Shown here in pieces: positions 1-11,094 of a stretch of 64,000 bases of DNA. Position numbers and translations under genes: made by a program. The stretch comes from Tretioscincus oriximinensis (taxonomy: Eukaryota > Chordata > Lepidosauria > Squamata > Gymnophthalmidae), in the NCBI GenBank assembly GCA_022410635.1, contig JAJVDF010000467.1, positions 879,540-943,539 on the forward strand, read 5' to 3'. The notes below the pieces were generated by a model, which had not been told where the DNA came from, did no database searches, and saw only the letters and a list, made by a program, of their open reading frames with translations. How positions within the stretch are numbered: the first letter of the stretch is position 1; each line of letters begins with the position of its first letter.

Positions 1-2424
1 TTGATGTATAAAAAATGAGTTGTCTGGAGCACAGTAAGACTTTTATTATATTAAATCCTCACATTTTTATTGAATAGCATTCACTTGGGAGAAAGGTAGG
101 CAACTGAAAGTTCACAAAGTGAACTAACAAGCTAAGGGAGATTTAATAGAAGTTGGAAATTTCAATTAATAGTTTTCTCTCTACAAAACAGGTTCGTAAC
201 TGTGCCTCTACCTGAAAAAGAAAACTCAAATACTATAGTCATTATTCCAGCACCTACTACATAAGTTGTAATCCGCTTTTTTTTAAAGACAAGGTTATTG
301 AAAGGGATGTCTGCTTCTGCTCATGTCACACCAATACTTAAGTCAATTTGCCACTTCAACAAAATTCAGTTTTGTTGGCATACAGGATCCTAAATCAACA
401 TGAAATTACTTAAGACATAATTGGTGTCGGGGGGGGGACGGGGACGACGACATTATTTTAATTTTCCGGCTCATATCAGTGTTTATTTATTGTGAACCAA
501 GTTGTGATTTTTGCAGTTGAAAGTGATAGATGCTGAGGATGTGCAAAATACTTCAAAGTGTTTTTAAATAAGGTTTCCATATCCTTTGTATAGAAATATT
601 TTAAATAGTAAATAAGTGATGGTGGCTATATAATCAATACCAAGCCTTAATGACAAACATCAATAAATTTCTAAGTTTGGATGGTATCCATCCAAGGGTT
701 ATTAAACCACTCAAACAAAAGACCACTGACTCCATAGCAAAAAGATATAACTTTTCACAAAGGCCTTTTACACATTTACTATGCTAAATCTGTATTAGTA
801 AATCTGTATTTGCTTGTATATATCCTATTCTCCTGTAACTTCATACATAGTGAGCAAGATTTATAGCAAAGCTTTGTTTTTATTGTAGANATCAGCAGAA
901 CAGAAATACAATTCAACCAGAAGTGCTGCAGTAGCTACAAATCAGCAAAAACCTACACTCAGGGGAATGAGGAGATATTGAGAAGCCAAACTCCCTCTCA
1001 TTCTTCCTGTTGTGTGCTGATATAGCTGCAGCTCTTAAGTTTTGGAGCGGAAGAATACTGAGCTCTGGAAGTAGGATGATTAGGTATGTGTCCTACTTAG
1101 AGGAGGATTGAGAACTTAAATGTTTGCATCTAGCTTAATGTCTACTGTAGGAAACCTAAGGGAAACCATTCTAAGTATAATATCAGCAAATACTATGGTC
1201 CTTTATATACATACCTACAGGAACATTCCACACTAATCACCTGAATGTCATGTTTTCACACTTACAGCAGACGCAGTTTCCTGGGCTATTCAGCTGCCTG
1301 AAGATTAGTCCAGGAATTGTGTCTTTGCATGCATCCAGAAGCAGTGAGGTGAAGGATTATGGGCTATGTTGCTAACGCTATGCAGTTGTTTGCTGGGTAT
1401 GTCTCTCCCTGCATAGTCCAAATCTACTCCAGAAGCCAATTTGGACTCTAAAAAGGAGATCCATAAGGACAATCTGCATTTAATTGTTGCTATGGAACAA
1501 TATAGTTTCCCATATGCAAACTGTAAATGGCCCCAAAACATTCTTGTTCTTCAATGTATGGTCTTCAGAGCTATTTCACAATGCTGAATGTGAACCTAAC
1601 CTCAGAGTAGTGTCAAATTAAATACCCAATATTATAATGCACTTGTATGAATAAAATGTGTTCACCAACAAATACTGATTTTTACTATCACATTTTAAAA
1701 GTGATATAGTTAAAAAAAATAAAAGGTTCAAAAAGGGATAGTGACCAAGGAACTGGGAGAATTTTCCTATGTGCAATTTACCACCCAAGTGGCCTGACAT
1801 TTGATTCACACTGTATATGGAAGCAGAATGTCATCAGCACTCAGAATACACAAATAATATTTTCCAATGACTTCAAATAAAGGTAGAACCTTGTGGTGTT
1901 CCACAATCTTAGAGATGTGGAGCCAAAAAGAAGTCTCCCATTGCTACCTTCTAAACTGGCCACACAGGTAGTCACTTCAGAAAAATATCATGACCAGCAA
2001 AATGGTGCTCCTTTGTCAGTTCCCAGAGACCTTCAAACCTGGGTGAAACAAGGGCATTTTTGTGTTACAGCCCCATCTGAATCCAAGCTAAACATGCTCT
2101 AGATATCCCACACCATCTAGATTTCCTTGCAGTAGCTGGCCACTACTCTCTCGGCATTCTTGTCCAAAAAAGCAAAAATTGCTATAAGTGGCAATTTCCT
2201 AAAACCTCAAAATCCAAAGAATTTCTCTTTTGGAGGAGGAAAGCCATTACCTCCATCAAGGCAGGATGATTCTTTTAGTTGCCATCTTGAAGGTCAACTC
2301 TGTTTGCTTTCACAAGGCATGATGGATAAGGGCTTGAGAGAGTATACCATCAGCTTGCAACAGAAACTTTTGGACATTAGGCTGTAAGAAACTATTCCCA
2401 TAACCAACAAAAGTACTCTAGAAA

Positions 2425-2560
2425 GACTAGAGTGGCTTGTAGCACTTTAGAGACTAATAAGAGAAAGTTATGAGCTTTCGTAGACAAGCATGGAATTAGC
2501 AAGTATGGAACCAGCATAGACTTTCTGGACTAAGACTAACAGCTATTTCTTTGAAAAGTT
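2425..2560. mobile_element. Decayed Penelope-like 3' end fragment
   Basis: The stretch contains diverged versions of the terminal words seen in the young Penelope-like copies: a tagcactttagagactaa block, gctttcgtagaca, and actaacagctatttctttg. The ribozyme-like core is not recognisable. Confidence 0.5.
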
Positions 2561-2685
2561 CTCTAGTTAAATGTATAATAACAGCTAAAATGGTATTTAA
2601 GTGTCACCAACAATGTAGTAAAGAAAGAGGAAAAGTTTCTCCTCAGCAAAGGCCTTTTCACACTTTGACTTGTGAATAAGCCAAG

Positions 2686-2737
2686 CAGGAGGAGGAGGAG
2701 CAGGAGGAGCAGGAGGAGGAGGAAGAAGAAGAAGAGA
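2686..2737. repeat. GGA/GAA-rich microsatellite
   Basis: A purine-rich run of gga and gaa triplets. It is the A-rich/CTT-type tail of the adjacent reverse-oriented SINE and yields only spurious Arg/Lys- or Leu-rich ORFs. Confidence 0.85.
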
Positions 2738-2972
2738 AAGGGACTCAAAGCAGCTTACAAGGGGATTTTTCTATCTTCCCCACTAGGCTGTGGTGGTTCC
2801 CATGTATCTATTTGCAGTCAGCTGCAATTTCTTGCAATTCTTGCTTTCGAACAGCTGGGTTGGTTAGAGCTACAGGCTAGTGGAAGGTGCTCACCCCTCC
2901 CCATGGCTGACACAGGGCTTCGAAACCCGATCTCCCAGATGAGAGGCTGTTTCCTTCGCTACTGAGCCATTA
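2738..2972 (-). mobile_element. tRNA-derived SINE (copy 1)
   Basis: Reverse-oriented copy of a SINE family with at least six members here (also 7912, 21246, 31262, 44417, 62704). Shared features are a tRNA-like A box (tggctcagt..ctaagg), a B box (ggtttcgaagcc), a body with agctctaaccaacccagct and tacatgggaaccac, and a CTT-rich tail. Confidence 0.8.
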
Positions 2973-3195
2973 GTGGTTTCCTTACCGACTGAGACATTCG
3001 TGGAATAAAGCATTTGTGGAATAAATTAGAGGAATAAAGCATTCACATTGTGAATTGCTTCACCTCAATCAATCCAAAGTTTTTCTTAAATGTACACAGA
3101 CTGCTTTTAAATTGTCTATAAACATTCCTTCTGATCCATTCTCCCAGAGTCTCTGAAGGTAAATGCAAAAAGCCACAAGTACTTGTTCTACTCAC

Positions 3196-3409
3196 TTTTT
3201 GGCCTTTTCCTCTGAGGACTCTGCCACATGGTATCCAGGTTTACATTTGTAACGACAGACTGAACCCACGTCATGATTTCCTTGCAGGCAACGGGGCATC
3301 TGCAATTTTGCATTTGCAACTGGATGGGGAGTATCACACTCCAGCTTGCAGTAGGCTTCTGGAAGTGACCAGAGACCATCCTCCTGACAGGTCAGCCATT
3401 GACTCAGGC
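3196..3409 (-). CDS. PAPPA2: PAPPA2 exon n: CCP2 end and CCP3 start
   Basis: The last PAPPA2 exon in the window, 214 bp. It reads (G)[20 protein letters not shown], closing one CCP module with its conserved Trp and Cys. It then reads [14 protein letters not shown]... and ...[22 protein letters not shown], opening the next. Acceptor ggagccag, donor GTGAGT. It leaves in phase 2. The following exon (remaining CCP modules, last LNR) was searched for in 1-3195 and not found. Confidence 0.95.
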
Positions 3410-4724
3410 CTGGCTCCAAGGAAAAATGAAGAGAAAAAAAGAAAACGGTAACAAGCAATCGAGCATATCAAGCAGACATGTGGGGCCCCAAACGACTGAC
3501 TTCTCTATTGAAAGCCCTGTTCTTAACCTCTGTACCACCATCCCTCAGTCTCCTCCTACCAACTTTAACCTATTGTGTTCACGAAATGAGTAATTTTAAA
3601 ATAAAAACAGTTGTAGACTTTTTAGAGGTTAGGAGAAAGTGGGAGGCACAGTGGCAATGCACAGCCACCCCTCTTGATCAACTTCTACCCTGAACTTGAA
3701 TCCGCAGGCAACTCTTGCACACACATATCCTCACTATGGGCAAACTGTGGCTGGAGCACAATTAATTCAGATGGGGGAAAACTGCATTTGCGTTGGTTTT
3801 CAGGATGAACACAGGCCCCGCAACATATTGTTTTGTGAACAATGCATGAAAATACTCTCCATTTGGATTTAATGCAAACCCACCTAACTTTGGCATAATT
3901 TTTTCCTGTAGTTTGAACACAGCCATAGTGACTATATCTCTCGAAAAAGGCTCCTGAATGTAAGCGGCAAGACTTGTATAGAACATCCAAGTTGGCTTCC
4001 TGCTCATCTTCTCTATAGGTGCATAAATATTCCTTCAGGTGCAACTGAGGAAACATCAGTGCAGGACACACAAAGACCTAGTCTGCATCTAGACATCGTT
4101 TCTTGAAAGCCATGGCAGCATCATAGGTCTAGTGCAGCAAATAGTCGTTTGGGAGGAACTAAGATGAAACTTATTTATTTCTTCTCCCTCAAACAAGACT
4201 TTTCAGCTCCAGGAGATAGGAAAGAGGATTATGTTGGGATGGAGGCACCCATTTTAGGAAGGAGAAAAGGAGGTGTTCCAAAGGGTTTTTTATGGAGGAC
4301 AGGATGCTGTTTCCAGCATTTTCTCCCTTTAAGCCTGGTTTTCAAATTCCTGTGCAATAGTTGGACAGGGCAAGATTGATCAGAAAGAAAATTCCCTTTT
4401 ATTTTCTGACCAACACTGCCCCCTCATTGTCTCCCCCTCCCCCCCTTCACGATGGTTGATATTTGTGAAAGTTTGTAGCTGCACAAATATCAGCCTTGGA
4501 TAAAAAGCCACATTTTCAGTCCTGTTTTAGAAGCCTGTCAGGACGACAATTGCATTTTTGCCACATGTATTGCTGTCTACATGTCAAAGCAGTGTTCGTT
4601 GTCATGTTTTTCCCTTATAGTTTTTCATAGAACTCTGGATGCAGCCCTAAGCTTAATTTCCTGGACCTTCATCCATAGTTACCTAGAGAGAAATGAAGCA
4701 ACGACAATGCTGCCACATTGGTAC
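3410..4724 (-). other. PAPPA2 intron between exons m and n
   Basis: Short intron of about 1.3 kb. Its only notable content is a cysteine-rich open frame on the minus strand at 3685-4071, listed separately. Confidence 0.8.
3685..4071 (-). other. Unassigned cysteine-rich ORF inside an intron
   Basis: A 128-codon frame on the gene's own strand, inside an intron, with 11 cysteines, including the cluster TICCGACVHPE. It is preceded by a good acceptor-like run (gtttcctcag, just before 4042) and ends near a possible donor (CAGG|GTAGAA). I recognise no family. PAPPA2 as I know it has no such exon at this place, and including it was not tested for phase across both sides. It could be a chance frame; ORFs of this length are expected a few times in 64 kb. 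Confidence 0.2.
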
Positions 4725-4902
4725 CTTGTAGCTTTGCTGGCTTGATGCAGGTGAAGAAGCACCGCTTTAGATAGGTGGTTCCTTTGGGGCAGGAGAATTC
4801 TGCGTAGAGTATATGTGATTGGTCTGGAACTTGGCAGTCAATGGGGTTGCATGTCACAGATCTGTCCCATCGCCCCAAACTACAGGTTAACACAATCTCT
4901 TT
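4725..4902 (-). CDS. PAPPA2: PAPPA2 exon m: CCP1 end and CCP2 start
   Basis: This 178-bp exon begins KEIVLTCSLGRWDRSVTC, the tryptophan-containing end of one CCP module. It continues with NPIDCQVPDQSHILYAEFSC and KRCFFTCIKPAKLQ, the first half of the next. The acceptor cctctacag precedes 4902 and the donor GTACCA follows 4725; this donor is weaker than the others, but the phase (0 in, 1 out) fits. Confidence 0.93.
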
Positions 4903-4959
4903 CTGTAGAGGAGGAAAAAAACTGCAGTTTTCATTATTTGTTTAGGAATCCCCCCCCCC

Positions 4960-5160
4960 CCTATTTATCTTTAAGGAATGGTTGCTGGGAACCATTCCTA
5001 TCCACTGTCTGGGGAAGGCTGCTCCCTGCCTTTTGCCCTCCCACAAGAAGAGATGTTCCTGCTGCAAGCCGAGAAGCAGAAAATATAAAGCTTATCTTTA
5101 GCCTATCTGTGTTCTACATGCTTGGCTGCCTCCCTCTTCCTTACTAGAATTAGGCAAAAA
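4960..5160. repeat. Fragment of a non-autonomous DNA repeat family
   Basis: Shares the words ggaaccattcctatccactg, ccttttgcc and attcctgctgc-like blocks with copies near 8698-9301, 11095-11960, 18548-18735, 29055-29215 and 61195-61525. The family is AT-rich and non-coding, probably a hAT-type non-autonomous transposon (inference). Confidence 0.45.
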
Positions 5161-5665
5161 CACATGTGACATGAACAATACCAAAATGGTTAGAATGAAC
5201 TGTTGAGCGTACATGGTAGTTATTCTAAAGGTGTTAAGCAAATCTGCTGGAACTGATGGGGATAGTTCCGCTGCCTTACCCCAAAAAACCAACAGGTGGC
5301 ACATGCCACTATATGAAAGCGGAAATATTGGCTCACGAGCCCCAGTCCTCATGCGCCGGCAACCCACTTGACTTGCCAAGATGATTTTGGGATGATTGAG
5401 GCATAATGAAGCAACTAGCAATATAAGTGCTCCCTTCCCCAGATTAGGCTCCCTTGCTAGAAATTCTGATCCAGACTAGCACGAATACTTCTTTGAATTA
5501 TACAATTTCATGTTTGGTGAAATCTAGAAAATAGATATCTATTACAATCCCCAATTATACTTTTTGTACTTTCCCTTCCATAAATTCTTTATGCAAGCGA
5601 GAAGGTAAAAATTTCAGAAGGATGTAAGAAATTAATGAAGTTAATCAGGGTACATTTTATGCTTT

Positions 5666-5846
5666 GGCCCTGTTCCCACTGAGCCTTATTCTGGGTTATA
5701 TCTCGGTACAGAGTTTAGTCATCCACATGCCAGTGTAGGCTGTGGCAGGCCTCATTCGGGGCCTGCCATAGCCTACACTACCATGTAGATGGCACATTCC
5801 TATTCTGAGATATAGCCAAGAAGAAGGCTCAGTGGGGACGGGGCCA
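5666..5846. mobile_element. Hairpin MITE, family C copy 1
   Basis: Terminal inverted repeats begin ggccctgttcccactgagcc and end ggctcagtggggacggggcc. Inside is a second inverted repeat around the centre (tgtaggctgtggcaggcc against ggcctgccatagcctaca). Related copies lie at 6396-6566 and 37592-37752. Confidence 0.8.
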
Positions 5847-6395
5847 TGGATACAAACAGGACCCTTAGTATGTTGGCTCACAAGAAAGAAATAGAAACCA
5901 TATATATGGAATTTAAGCGCAAAATAGTGAAGGAACTGAAATGGTAACATCATTGTTCCATCATTCATTTTGGGGACCCTGTGAACTACAGCTTACCTGT
6001 GAAATACTAGTAGGAAAAAGTTGGAAGATATGGAAGAGAAAATAATATTGACAAATTAGGGTTTTAAGGGAGTGAATTCAAGGAGTGGTGTATAAAGGCT
6101 ATGGCTGCATTCCCACAGTACATTTCTACCTCGATCGGAGCAAGATGAGGGAGACTCAAGCACACATGTTAAGCATTTTTCAGCAGTTGTCCTGCAATAG
6201 ATGACATTTTTCCAGGAATAAACTATTGCTGGGATATTTAGGCATCGTTCCAGGGAACCTCAGTCCTCTCGCAGCCAACCCTGTCCTCTCCCAAGTATAT
6301 GCGTGTGCACAAATTAGGTGGAAGAGGTTAAAACAAGCGAGAACACAGCAGTTGTGGCTGTAAAAAAAAAATTCTCAGACTGTCCTGCGCTGACA

Positions 6396-6566
6396 GGCTG
6401 CATCCACAGGGAGCCAATTCTGGTCTGTCCCTTGGAATAGGAGCCTGCCAACCACATGCTAGTGTAGACTATGGCAGGCGCCGAATGTGGCATGCCACTG
6501 GCATGTGGATGGCCAAGCTCTGTCCCAAGATGTGACCCAGAATTAGGCTCTGAATGGATGGGGCCA
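6396..6566. mobile_element. Hairpin MITE, family C copy 2
   Basis: Diverged relative of the element at 5666, with ends ggctgcatccacagggagcc and ggctctgaatggatggggcc, and the central hairpin around tgtagactatggcagg and ggcatgccactggcatg. Confidence 0.7.
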
Positions 6567-6974
6567 GGCTCAGTACACACAAGTGCGGCCACTTCTGCCT
6601 CCTGAAGTTGCTTTGGCAGAATCTTTCCCTCTCAGTCTGGCCAGTCCTCCACCTGCTTTCAGGGGCTGCTGCTGTTTGGAGATGGTTTGGTTTAGGCAAG
6701 AAGGAGGCAAGCGACTACGACGCCCCCCGATTCTATCTGGCAGCATCGCCGTCGTCACCATCAACCCCAACGGGGATGCCGCTCTCCTTGCCTCGCCTCC
6801 TCCACTTCGCCTCAGCCGAACCATCTCCAGGCAGCAGCAGCCCCCAAAAGCAGGCAGGGGGGCACGAGCCTGTCAACTTATGGTCACGGAATACAGTGTG
6901 TGCACCGACACATGATTACTTTGTGGCGGTTTTTAGGTCATCATGTGCACGCAGCTTATGAAAAGGATGGCTAA

Positions 6975-7058
6975 ATATACTGCTCAAAACAATTAAGGGA
7001 ACACTTTAACATACAGTGTTATGTTAAAGTGTTCCCTTAATTGTTTTGAGCAGTATAT
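6975..7058. mobile_element. Palindromic Tc1/mariner-like MITE, copy 1
   Basis: An 84-bp almost perfect palindrome; each arm starts atatactgctcaaaacaat and the arms meet at a short centre (acagtgtt). Two related copies lie at 13069-13150 and 55869-55945. TA at both borders suggests a TA-duplicating (Tc1/mariner) origin (inference). Confidence 0.85.
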
Positions 7059-7149
7059 TTTAAAAGTAGAAGTGAAAAGTCGTGGATAGGATAGCTGAAA
7101 AATAAAGTTTGGAAATTTGGTACAAAATGAAGAGTAAAGAAAGGTTAAA

Positions 7150-7620
7150 TGTTAAGGAAAAATGTACAAATGGATAAACCTTTACCAAGAATAGTAATTA
7201 AAAACTTAAAATTAGGTAAATTCCCCATCTCAGATGGATTTAATGTAAACTTTTTCAAGATGTTTAGCGCCAAAGTGGTTTCATATTTCACAAGGCTATT
7301 TCAGGAGATCTTTAGAATACACATAATTCCAGAATCATGAAATCGTCACAAATAGTCATAATACCAACAGCGGGGAAAGATATAACAATGGCGAAATGGA
7401 ATAGACCAATTAGTCTCAGTAACAAAAAAGGACCAATATGGATTTGTGAATGATAGAAAAATAACCAAACCTGTAGTAACGCAATTAATGTCATCTCTCA
7501 TGCACAGAAGACAAAAATGAAATTAAGTTTGTTGAAGCTGCATGTGTATAAAGTTTTCAAAGAAAATAAAAAATACATACAAATAGTGCACTGAGCTGAA
7601 CTAGGGAATGAGGTTTTTGT
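7150..7620 (+). mobile_element. L1-like LINE ORF2 fragment
   Basis: The translated frame IKNLKLGKFPISDGFNVNFF, with further text ...RIHIIPES, is the thumb/palm entry of an L1-type reverse transcriptase. A later frame reads QYGFVNDRK. The frame is broken several times. Confidence 0.75.
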
Positions 7621-7747
7621 GAAACAATTAAAGCCAATATATTAGAATAAATGAAGAAAATACTGAAATAATTAGAATTGAGAATGGAATGAAGTAAAGG
7701 TGATCATCTCCCATGTTATTCGTTGTAGCAATAGAAACCTTGGCATA

Positions 7748-8300
7748 TAACAGAGAGAAATGCAAGATCCTATATCTGGGCAAAAAAAAAAAGAAACAGT
7801 ATAGAACGGGAGGAATAAATCTGGGTAGGATCTGGGTGTTTTAGTAGATCAGACTAAACATGAGTCAACAGTGTGAAGCAGCTGCAAAAAAGGCAAACAC
7901 AATCCTGGGATGTAGCAGGCATGGATAGCTCAGTTGCTAAGGAATCCGTCTCTCAGCTGGGAGATCGGGTTTCGAAGCGGACGTGGGGAAGGGGTGAGCA
8001 CCTTCCACTAGCCTGTAGCTCTAACCAACCCAGCTATTCAAAAGCATGAATTACAAGAAATTGCAACTAACTGCAAGTAGATACATGGGAACCACCAGAG
8101 CCTGCTGGGGAAGATAGAATGTGAGCCTTCGGGCAAAATGCCCTTGTAAGCTGCTTTGAGTCCCTTTGAAAGGTGAGAAAAGCAGGATATAAGAACCCAG
8201 TTCTTCTTCTTCTGTTAAGAGCATAGAATCTCGATCACGTGAAGTGAATATTCCTCTATATAGTACCTTGGTACGACCACACTTGAAATACTAGGTTATT
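7748..8300 (+). mobile_element. CR1 LINE fragment split by a SINE
   Basis: The left part (7748-7911) encodes the CR1 block around NREKCKILYLG and CEAAAKKANTILG. The right part (8217-8300) continues with the IESRS...TLVRPHLKY block. The tRNA-SINE at 7912-8216 sits between them, so it is younger than this CR1. Confidence 0.75.
7912..8216 (+). mobile_element. tRNA-derived SINE (copy 2), nested in CR1
   Basis: Full-length member of the SINE family: A box ggatagctcagttgctaagg, B box gggtttcgaagcg, body words tacatgggaaccaccag and ctttgagtcccttt, and a ttcttcttcttct tail. Confidence 0.85.
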
Positions 8301-8416
8301 TTTAAGAAAAAGCAATAATAAAGAAGAACTGATTGCACTGGCCCACACTCTAAAAATACAATACAAGATTGTAACAAAAATCCCCAATGAAAGACATTGA
8401 GATTCCATGATCTCAC

Positions 8417-8588
8417 CTGTGATGTGCGCAGTGTCTGCCCAAGACCTGCATGGAGAACAAATCCTTTTTCACATACAATGGCACATTCCATGTGCCCCTG
8501 AGAGTGAGATGTACAATTCACAGCAGAAGCATGATGTATAAGTGGCAAGACACAGCTGCCCTGGTCTCTGCAGGTGTGCTGGGTGCAG
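8417..8588 (-). CDS. PAPPA2: PAPPA2 exon l: start of first CCP/sushi module
   Basis: This 172-bp exon reads (S)CTQHTCRDQGSCVLP, then HHASAVNCTSHSQGHMECA and ...FVLHAGLGQTLRTSQ. It has seven cysteines (one from the split first codon excluded) and the VNCTS...MxCAIxCxxGF pattern of the first CCP module of PAPPA2. CCP modules in this family support substrate and surface contacts. Acceptor ctccacag, donor GTGAGA. Phase 2 in, phase 0 out. Confidence 0.93.
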
Positions 8589-8831
8589 CTGTGGAGAAGG
8601 AAAACAATAAAGTGGAACTTATTTATTTTTTAGTCATGGCGGACATTTTGGATATATAAGCGCACAGAGTGACAGCTACTTCGCTGCAATGAGATATGGA
8701 GCTGTTTTGCATTTACCTTTGATAATGGCCTCTGGAAATTATTCCCATCCACTGCCTGGGTGAGGATGTTTCTTACCTTTTGCATTTCCTTAGTCAAAAG
8801 CATTCCTGCTGCTAACCCAAGAGAAGAAAGT

Positions 8832-9023
8832 CCAGCAAAGGAGCTAGCAGCACTTTGAGACTAACTTGAGAAAAGTGGTTGGTATAAGCTTTCGTAGACA
8901 CGTCTACTTCTTCAGATGACGTGTCTATGAAAGCTTATGCCAACCACTTTTCTCAAGTTAGTCTCAAAGTGCTGCTAGCTTCTTTGCTGGACTTTCTACT
9001 AGACTAACACGGCTATTTCTCTG
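8832..9023. mobile_element. Small head-to-head Penelope-like insertion
   Basis: A 192-bp insertion made of two inverted copies of the Penelope-like 3' end meeting near 8922. It is flanked by a 14-bp target-site duplication, caagagaagaaagt at 8818-8831 and caagagaaggaagt at 9024-9037 (one mismatch). The left arm ends at ccagcaaagg; the right arm runs about 30 bp further to ggctatttctctg. The same asymmetry is seen in the 3.3-kb element at 31637. Confidence 0.85.
8882..8920 (-). ncRNA. Hammerhead-ribozyme-like motif, decayed stem I
   Basis: On the minus strand: CTGAAGA (8915-8909), stem II GTAGAC/GTCTAC with a 2-nt GT loop, and GAAA (8893-8890). Core residues are intact, but stem I (ending CAT before the core and ATACC after it) has only two pairs. 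Confidence 0.55.
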
Positions 9024-9344
9024 CAAGAGAAGGAAGTGAGGGTGCTATATTTTATAGGCTTTCTTTTTTCTGTATTCCTGACAACCCCACACTGTGATTG
9101 GGTAAAAGCATCTCAAAGGACATGTAAAACACAGAAGGCCTAGAATACAGGATTTGCACTTTCTACAGGAATATTTCAATAGCACAGGAAAGGTTGTGAA
9201 CTACAAGTTACATTTAGTTTAAGAATGCTTTTAGAGTGGTTGGGGAATAGGAAGCATTGGAAACACTCTGATCCTGCAGTTCGGGTGTGAAAAGGCCCCC
9301 AAAATAATTGAAAGAAATAGAGTTAGAAATTAGAAAGAAAGAAC

Positions 9345-9510
9345 AGTTTGCCACAGGGGGTGGTGAGTTCGCCTTCCCTGGAAGTTTTCAAACAGAGACT
9401 GGACAGTCATCTGTCTGGGATGGTTTAATGAATCCTGTATCGAGCAGGGGGTTGGACCCGATGACCCTGGAGGTCCCTTCCGACTCTATGATTCTATGAT
9501 TCTATGAACT
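9345..9510 (+). mobile_element. CR1 LINE 3' end
   Basis: Typical CR1 3' untranslated end (ggaagttttcaaacagagac, ggttggacccgatgaccctg, aggtcccttccgac) ending in the CR1-type octamer repeat attctatg repeated about three times. Confidence 0.9.
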
Positions 9511-11094
9511 GAGAGTTTTGATTTGGTTTGGGAAAATGCTAATAGAGATGTGCTGAAGTGAACATTGCTTTGAACTGAACAAGTAGAGCAAACACACACA
9601 AAAATCTATTCATATCTTTAATGTCTAAACTAATCAAAGTCAGAAGCCCTCGTTGAATTGCCTTTCCAAACTGTTTTGTGGTTATGACTCAACCAACAGT
9701 CCACCAGTATGGTCACCATGGATATGAGATTAATCACCATAAGCATTTATACATTTGACATTTAAACCACAGTTATCTAACCATAAAGCATACAAGTGAA
9801 TGTTCGCCATGACTGATTCACCAGTTAACCTAGAAAAGTACTTTAAAAAATTGCAAATTATTTTTCTAATAATAGTATCGCTTAACAATGTGAATGTGCT
9901 GTATATTTTATGAGATTGCTATACATACATGATAATTAATGGTGCCTCTGTCCCAACCCCTTCAGATTGCAAGGATCAATTCCGGGTTCTCCTCTGCTGC
10001 CACTCTTTGTCGTTTCCAGACACACGTGCAGTCAGAAATGAGAAAGAGCTGTTGGTCCCTCCGCCCTACAACTTCCTTCTGCCCAGCTCTTATCTCCAGT
10101 GGCTCTCTAGCAGCTTTTCATTTCCAGCCATGCATGCTTGCATAAGCAGCAAGAGGCCAGAAATGAGGACAGATGTCTTCTTTGGTTCCTGCAGGCCTAT
10201 GTGAGATTTGACCCGCAGGCACAACTTGTGGGCTGAGCCCACGGCCCGGATCTGACATAGGTAGACCCAATAGCATCTGGTGTAGGTGGCTTGATGTGGA
10301 AAGTGAGGGAGAGGCTAGATTTCTAGATTTTGGAGTTGCCCTATGTGGTAACCCTAAATCCCCATGATAGATGTTTAATTTAAAATTAGTTATCTAAACT
10401 CACTGACTAACAAACCGTATTTAGGTCCCTTGGCAACAGGGAGAAAAGAATTCAGCACTCACCTTCTACTCGATTGCATTTTATCTGAATGCATTGTATA
10501 AGGAGGGTGAATTGCATATCAAAGGACTCGGAATCATATCAGGAAAGACAACAGCGGGCAACCTCAGCGCCTGCACCCCCTCAGTGCCAGTACTTAGGGG
10601 CTTTTGCCAGTTTCATCCCCCACCTCCAGTATGTGCTGAACAGCAAGCACAAGAAAAACCTGAAGGATCATCACAAGGATCACATGCAACTTGTCTATGA
10701 AAGCCCATGCTGTGCCTTTTTTCTGCCATGAACCCCCCTTGCTAGACATGGGGATCTAAATCATATGAATAAACTGACACTGAAAAGTCTTATGGCACAA
10801 CTCAGAAATGAAACATGTTGTTTTTGAAGTAGGAGTGGGTGGATGGGAGAGAATGGAGGTAAGGACAAGTGGAAACATAAAGAAATAGAACCACAAGAAA
10901 ATATTTATTTTCTCCTTACACACAGAGAAGTTTATGAAGTGAGAAATGGTTTTAGGGCAACTGCTAAAAATTCTTTCACTAGCTTATATTTCCACTTGCT
11001 TCTTTTTGCCATATATTTTATAAGAACTTATGATTAGTTGCTGGAGGCTTCAGCAAGTATCAACTACTATATCAACATTTCCTGGTAGGAAATA

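Larger units (their letters stand above)
1..3195 (-). other. PAPPA2 intron after exon n (partial)
   Basis: Bases 1-2420 are A+T-rich and contain nothing I can name apart from a short G-rich patch near 429-450. From 2425 there is an old Penelope-like tail, then a reverse-oriented tRNA-derived SINE. Confidence 0.7.
4903..8416 (-). other. PAPPA2 intron between exons l and m
   Basis: Holds two hairpin MITEs (5666-5846, 6396-6566), a perfect palindromic MITE (6975-7058), an L1-like fragment (7150-7620) and a CR1 piece split by a SINE (7748-8300). The part 6600-6960 is GC-rich with no recognised repeat. Confidence 0.75.
8698..9301. repeat. Non-autonomous DNA repeat (family H) interrupted by a Penelope-like insertion
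   Basis: Flanking halves share words with the other family copies (attcccatccactgcctggg, gcattcctgctgctaaccca, cccacactgtgattgggt, gtgtgaaaaggcc). The insertion at 8832-9023 splits it. Confidence 0.5.

Noticed and set aside
2563..2965. Leu-rich and Arg/Lys-rich open frames
   Set aside because: Both come from the GGA/GAA microsatellite and SINE on opposite strands.
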